A DNA stretch of 6,758 bases from Gemmobacter sp. (GTDB taxonomy: Bacteria > Pseudomonadota > Alphaproteobacteria > Rhodobacterales > Rhodobacteraceae), in assembly GCA_003509785.1 (NCBI GenBank), contig DOMY01000065.1:9141-15898 (forward strand), written 5' to 3'. The translations under genes and the position numbers were made by a program. Below are positions 5,144 through 6,758 of the stretch, one piece after another. Within the stretch, counting starts at the first letter, position 1. Every line of letters begins with the position of its first letter. The notes below the pieces were generated by a model. That model was given only the letters and a program-made list of their open reading frames with translations. It ran no database searches and had not been told where the DNA came from.

Positions 5144-6758
5144 AGCCTGTAATCTCCAAGCCTATCGCGGGATGCGCTGCCTCCAAGGAGCAGGCCGCCC
5201 CCGGATCCAGCCGGGCCACCACCGGCATAGATCAGCGTGTGCTGCCAGAGCATGTCGAGGCAATCTGGGCCATCGTCGTGATCGCCATTCGGCCACTGCT
5301 GCAGCTGGTCGATCAGGGTGCGGTGTTCAGAGCTGAAGCGGATCAGGCCCGCCGCGACCGGCGGCTGGAGGCGTTCGATGCGGAGGTTCTTGTCGGCTGA
5401 TGGTGTGACAGGCACGGCCGAGATCCCGACGCCCTGTTTGGCCGCCGTCTGCATCAGCGTCGTGCGCAAGAATTCCTGGAACTGCACTGCTTCGATGAAC
5501 CACAGCAGCGCGCGATAGTCGCGCTGCAACGCAATCGTGTCAGAAATGATGAGGTCAGGCAGCCGCTTGCGGATCGAAGCCTCAACCACGTCCATCTTTC
5601 CTGACATGCGGTCGAAGCCGCCGATCAGGATTGCTGACGGGTCGCGGCCTTTCCCGGCCTTGCCAAGCGAGGGGTCGATTGCGCCGAAGAACACCCAGTC
5701 GCGGTTACGCTGCACCCACCAGGTCAGATCGCCGAAGGGGTTGCCCTCGCTGATCGGCTTGTTCTGGTATTCGGTCTGGAACGCATCGTGGCTGGCGGCC
5801 CGCTCCAGCATCAGATGGATCAGTGGCTGAACACCCGGCCAGTTCACGACAGCACCCGCATCCATTTCGGATTTGTGCGCGGCATAAAAGCCCCGGGCCG
5901 CTTCTTCGCCGTCGTTCTGATAGACCTCTTCGAACTGGTCCCAGAGGTTCATGTTGTCGGGCCAGCGCACGATGGCCTGGAACTCGGTCACATTCCAGAC
6001 GGGCGATTTGGCCGCCCGCACGATCACCGCATCGAAATGCAGCACGGTGCCGACATAGATCACATCCATGGTGCCATCGGGCGGCCCGACCTTAAGCGCG
6101 GCGCGGTAGAGCCAGTTTTCCAGCTTCTTGCGCTGGTCGGGCGACCGGACACCTTCATCATTCTCAATGTCGTCCAGGAACAGCAAGTCGGGGCGATACG
6201 GACCATGGCGACGGCCCCGGATCTTCTTCGCCGCACCGAGGCCTTCGACACGGATATTGTTGCGGGTGACGATTTCGCCTTCACGCCAGACACGGCCTTG
6301 GCCACATGCCTCGGGAAAATCTGACGCCAGGCGAATGTTCGTCGTCAGTTCCGCCTTGATCGCCTCAATCAGCAGCGCCGCCTGCTCATAGACGTCGCAG
6401 ACTTCGATGATGTAGCGCTTCAGCCCCAGCATCATGCAATAGAGCGCAAAGCCCAGCGACAGGTGGGTCGATTTCGAGGCACCACGGGGGGCGATGAACA
6501 GGTCTCGGACACCCTTTTCCGAGGCGAGGATTTCCGGCACCCGGGCAAAGATGTGCTGGTGGAAGAGGCTGTGTTCGCCGCGCACATAATGCGGCAGGTA
6601 GGTTTCCATGAAGAACTGGAACCCGTCTGGTTCGCGCACGCGCTTCAGTCTGGCGCGCTTGGCGGCCGGATCGACATCGAAGGCTTCGACATTCAGTTCG
6701 ATGTGCCGGGCGAAATCCGAAGCCATTTCCGCGATCTTGTCGCGGAAATCCTTCCGGG
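5140..6758 (-). CDS. Phage terminase large subunit (Mu gp28-like), probably 5'-partial
   Basis: The DNA-packaging motor ATPase/nuclease. Numbering from the first in-window ATG (6726, 528 residues), a Walker A motif APRGASKST lies at 79-87, Walker B LLFLDDIEND at 181-190 and a probable coupling motif YVGTVLH at 224-230. The C-terminal RNase H-fold nuclease has GAIDPSLG (Asp351), FIEAV (Glu412) and DDGPDCLDML (484-493) as candidate metal-binding residues. The C-terminal half resembles the phage terminase C-terminal domain group of the psiM2 ORF9 type. The tail (502-516) is Gly-rich. The frame continues without a stop from 6726 to the window edge with coding-like residues (R-K-D-F-R-D-K-I-A-E), and no ribosome binding site precedes 6726, so the true start is probably outside. 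The stop overlaps the portal start. Confidence 0.92.
   Translation of the reverse strand, partial: RKDFRDKIAEMASDFARHIELNVEAFDVDPAAKRARLKRVREPDGFQFFMETYLPHYVRGEHSLFHQHIFARVPEILASEKGVRDLFIAPRGASKSTHLSLGFALYCMMLGLKRYIIEVCDVYEQAALLIEAIKAELTTNIRLASDFPEACGQGRVWREGEIVTRNNIRVEGLGAAKKIRGRRHGPYRPDLLFLDDIENDEGVRSPDQRKKLENWLYRAALKVGPPDGTMDVIYVGTVLHFDAVIVRAAKSPVWNVTEFQAIVRWPDNMNLWDQFEEVYQNDGEEAARGFYAAHKSEMDAGAVVNWPGVQPLIHLMLERAASHDAFQTEYQNKPISEGNPFGDLTWWVQRNRDWVFFGAIDPSLGKAGKGRDPSAILIGGFDRMSGKMDVVEASIRKRLPDLIISDTIALQRDYRALLWFIEAVQFQEFLRTTLMQTAAKQGVGISAVPVTPSADKNLRIERLQPPVAAGLIRFSSEHRTLIDQLQQWPNGDHDDGPDCLDMLWQHTLIYAGGGPAGSGGGLLLGGSASRDRLGDYRL
6725..6749. repeat. 10-bp perfect inverted repeat near the terminase 5' end
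   Basis: ATTTCCGCGA (6725-6734) and TCGCGGAAAT (6740-6749) are perfect complements with a five-base loop (TCTTG). On the minus strand the stem includes part of the ATG at 6726-6724, which would hide that codon from ribosomes. The whole repeat lies in open reading frame, so it may simply be coding sequence. Confidence 0.5.

Noticed and set aside
1..6758. CRISPR array, tRNA, insertion sequence, attachment site or phage end
   Set aside because: No regularly spaced repeats, cloverleaf-like structure, transposase frame or terminal inverted repeat pair was found. Apart from the 265-bp gap, the window is packed with head genes.

Overview
This window is the head-morphogenesis block of a Mu-like (transposable-phage type) prophage or phage genome. 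It is GC-rich, with strong AAGGAGG-type ribosome binding sites and Ala/Arg/Asp-rich proteins. This fits an alphaproteobacterial host, perhaps of the Rhodobacterales or sphingomonad type, but that host call is inferred from style and not from a marker gene. All supported genes lie on the minus strand, so transcription runs from high to low coordinates.

Layout in transcription order: (1) terminase large subunit (5140 up to the window edge; its frame stays open past the first ATG at 6726); (2) DUF935/Mu gp29-like portal (3734-5143); (3) a Mu gpF/SPP1 gp7-like minor head protein with a C-terminal domain resembling the phage PBECR2 nuclease-like domains (2154-3737); (4) a Mu gpG/P2 gpS-like virion morphogenesis protein (1454-2050); (5) a 265-bp non-coding gap rich in repeats and dyads; (6) a Mu gpI-like prohead protease (31-1188), which seems to carry an internal in-frame start for a Mu gpZ-like scaffold (31-489); (7) the first six codons of the next gene (1-19), probably a capsid structural gene. 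Terminase to portal and portal to minor head protein are joined by ATGA stop/start overlaps, as expected for a co-translated late operon.

Together the genes make and fill a procapsid. The portal forms the unique vertex and the gpF-like protein joins it during assembly. The protease with its nested scaffold organises and matures the shell, the terminase pumps DNA through the portal, and the gpG-like protein acts in head-tail completion. Mu genes occur in the same order.

The points most worth a second look are three. First, a GTG codon inside the protease gene has a perfect AAGGAGG five bases upstream, in the position expected for a nested Z-type scaffold. Second, the minor head protein carries a toxin-like C-terminal domain. 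Third, the gap upstream of the protease gene sits where Mu has its late promoter PI. It holds a 12-bp inverted repeat, an 11-bp-period tandem repeat and a short perfect palindrome around a weak promoter-like sequence, which suggests phage-specific late control. No tRNA, rRNA, CRISPR array, insertion sequence or plausible plus-strand gene was found.
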